Assembly: GCA_934630555.1 (NCBI GenBank)
Contig: CAKTXB010000126.1
Location: forward strand, 1 to 6,024
Reading direction: 5' to 3'
From: an uncultured Oscillospiraceae bacterium
GTDB lineage: Bacteria; Bacillota; Clostridia; Oscillospirales; Oscillospiraceae
Length of the DNA stretch: 6,024 nt
Part shown: piece after piece, positions 4,865 to 6,024 of the stretch
Layout of the letters: each line of letters opens with the position of its first letter
Numbering within the stretch: position 1 is the stretch's first letter
Translations under genes and position numbers: made by a program
Notes under the pieces: model-generated
Database searches by the model: none
The model's input: only the letters and a program-made list of their open reading frames with translations
What the model was told of the DNA's origin: nothing

Positions 4865-6024
4865 ATGAGCAACACGCCAAACGACAAAAACAAGAATCAG
4901 CGCCCCGCGCCGAACTCTGACCAGGACAACTGGAACGGCCGCCGCGTGCTCATCCTTGTTGTCGCGGCGCTCATCGCCACCGTGCTCATCAATTCGATCT
5001 ATACCAGCATTTCCAAGTCCTATCTTGTGGAGATCAGCTACGACGAATTTCTGACTATGCTGGACGAGGACAAGATCCAGGAAGTCGAGTTTATGGAGGA
5101 TGGGCGGCTGGAGATCCTCTCCAAGGAGGAAGCCGCCAAAACCAAGGGCCAGCAGCGTATCTACTATACCGGCCGCATTCCCGACATGGACACCGCCGCA
5201 CTGGTGGAAGAGCTCTCTGCCCATGATGTCACGTTTGACCGTGAGATCATCGAACAGGCCAGCCCCATTGTGACGTTCATCCTTACCTGGGTGCTGCCCG
5301 TGGCGTTCATGTATCTGCTGTTCAGCCTGCTCATGCGCAGCATGTCCAAGCGCATGGGCGGGATAGGCGGCATTGGCGGCATTGGGGAAAACAAGGCCAA
5401 GGTCTACATGGAAAAGCAGACCGGCGTCACGTTTGCCGATGTGGCCGGGCAGGACGAGGCCAAGGAATCGCTGGTCGAGATCATCGACTTTTTGCACAAC
5501 CCGCAGAAATACACCGCCATCGGTGCAAAGCTGCCGAAGGGCGCGCTGCTGGTCGGCTCGCCCGGTACAGGCAAAACGCTGCTGGCCAAGGCCGTGGCCG
5601 GTGAGGCGAACGTACCGTTTTTCTCCATTTCCGGTTCGGATTTTGTGGAAATGTTCGTCGGCGTTGGCGCAAGCCGCGTGCGCAGTTTGTTCCAGGAGGC
5701 CAACAAGGTCGCCCCGGCCATCATCTTCATTGATGAGATCGACGCCATTGGCCGCACGCGTGACTCCAAGTTCGGCGGCAACGACGAGCGCGAACAGACG
5801 CTCAATCAGCTGCTGGCCGAGATCGACGGCTTCGATTCCAGCAAGGGCGTTGTGATCCTGGCCGCCACGAACCGTCCTGAGATCCTGGACAAGGCGCTGC
5901 TGCGCGCGGGCCGTTTTGACCGCCGCATCATTGTGGACCGTCCGAATCTGCAGGGCCGCTATCAGACGCTGCGCGTGCATACAAAAAATATCAAGCTCGC
6001 CGAGGACGTAGACCTGCACAAGAT
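4865..6024 (+). CDS. ftsH: ATP-dependent zinc metalloprotease FtsH, N-terminal 386 codons, 3' end outside window
   Basis: FtsH is a hexameric, membrane-anchored AAA+ protease that extracts and degrades damaged membrane proteins and short-lived regulators. A hydrophilic, Asn/Asp/Lys-rich N-terminus (1-25) precedes TM1 (about 27-47), an extracytoplasmic domain (about 50-133), TM2 (about 136-158) and a Gly/Ile linker (165-174). The AAA module has Walker A GSPGTGKT (231-238), pore loop FVG (264-266), Walker B IIFIDE (286-291) and a second-region-of-homology segment with arginine-finger candidates Arg350 and Arg353 in GRFDRR. The HExxH zinc protease domain would follow beyond the right edge. Most FtsH proteins have GPPGTGKT; here the first Pro is Ser232. 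The start at 4865 has AAGGTG 7 nt upstream. An in-frame ATG at 4805 would add 20 residues but lies inside the predicted promoter. The gene is divergent from rlmB. Confidence 0.97.
   Translation, partial: MSNTPNDKNKNQRPAPNSDQDNWNGRRVLILVVAALIATVLINSIYTSISKSYLVEISYDEFLTMLDEDKIQEVEFMEDGRLEILSKEEAAKTKGQQRIYYTGRIPDMDTAALVEELSAHDVTFDREIIEQASPIVTFILTWVLPVAFMYLLFSLLMRSMSKRMGGIGGIGGIGENKAKVYMEKQTGVTFADVAGQDEAKESLVEIIDFLHNPQKYTAIGAKLPKGALLVGSPGTGKTLLAKAVAGEANVPFFSISGSDFVEMFVGVGASRVRSLFQEANKVAPAIIFIDEIDAIGRTRDSKFGGNDEREQTLNQLLAEIDGFDSSKGVVILAATNRPEILDKALLRAGRFDRRIIVDRPNLQGRYQTLRVHTKNIKLAEDVDLHK

Noticed and set aside
4859..6019. 386-codon open frame on the minus strand opposite ftsH
   Set aside because: It is antisense to unmistakable FtsH motifs, its composition is typical of such shadows, and it has no recognisable family features.

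Overview
The window looks like chromosomal housekeeping DNA from a GC-rich member of the Clostridia. The gut family Oscillospiraceae (Ruminococcaceae) is a plausible source, but that is an inference from protein character and base composition, not a measurement. Four intact or edge-truncated protein genes fill almost everything. I see no tRNA, rRNA, IS element, CRISPR array or phage gene.

Layout: (1) Positions 1-1484, minus strand, hold the first 494 codons of an EF-G-like translational GTPase, which runs off the left edge. (2) Positions 1485-1664 hold a weak terminator candidate, a sigma-A-type promoter and a structured mRNA leader for the EF-G-like gene. (3) Positions 1665-3830, minus strand, encode a 721-residue membrane protein. 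It has the P1B-type (heavy-metal) P-type ATPase layout but lacks every catalytic signature, and it carries a long charged N-terminal extension. (4) Positions 3850-4647, minus strand, hold rlmB, a SPOUT 23S rRNA 2'-O-methyltransferase. It lies 19 nt upstream of the ATPase-like gene, so the two probably form one operon. (5) Positions 4648-4864 are a divergent intergenic region with a promoter facing each way. (6) Positions 4865-6024, plus strand, hold the first 386 codons of ftsH, which runs off the right edge before its protease domain.

Three of the four genes act in core translation or protein quality control: EF-G paralogue, ribosomal RNA methylation and membrane AAA+ protease. The most unusual item is the ATPase-like gene. 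Its 721-codon frame is unbroken and its P-type fold landmarks can be aligned from end to end, yet the CPC, TGES, DKTGTLT, TGD and GDGxND motifs are all replaced or missing. This suggests a maintained pseudo-enzyme with a structural, sensory or regulatory membrane role rather than an ion pump. Secondary points of interest are the altered G-motifs of the EF-G paralogue, the mutually exclusive hairpins in its leader, and a perfect palindrome over the predicted rlmB transcription start.
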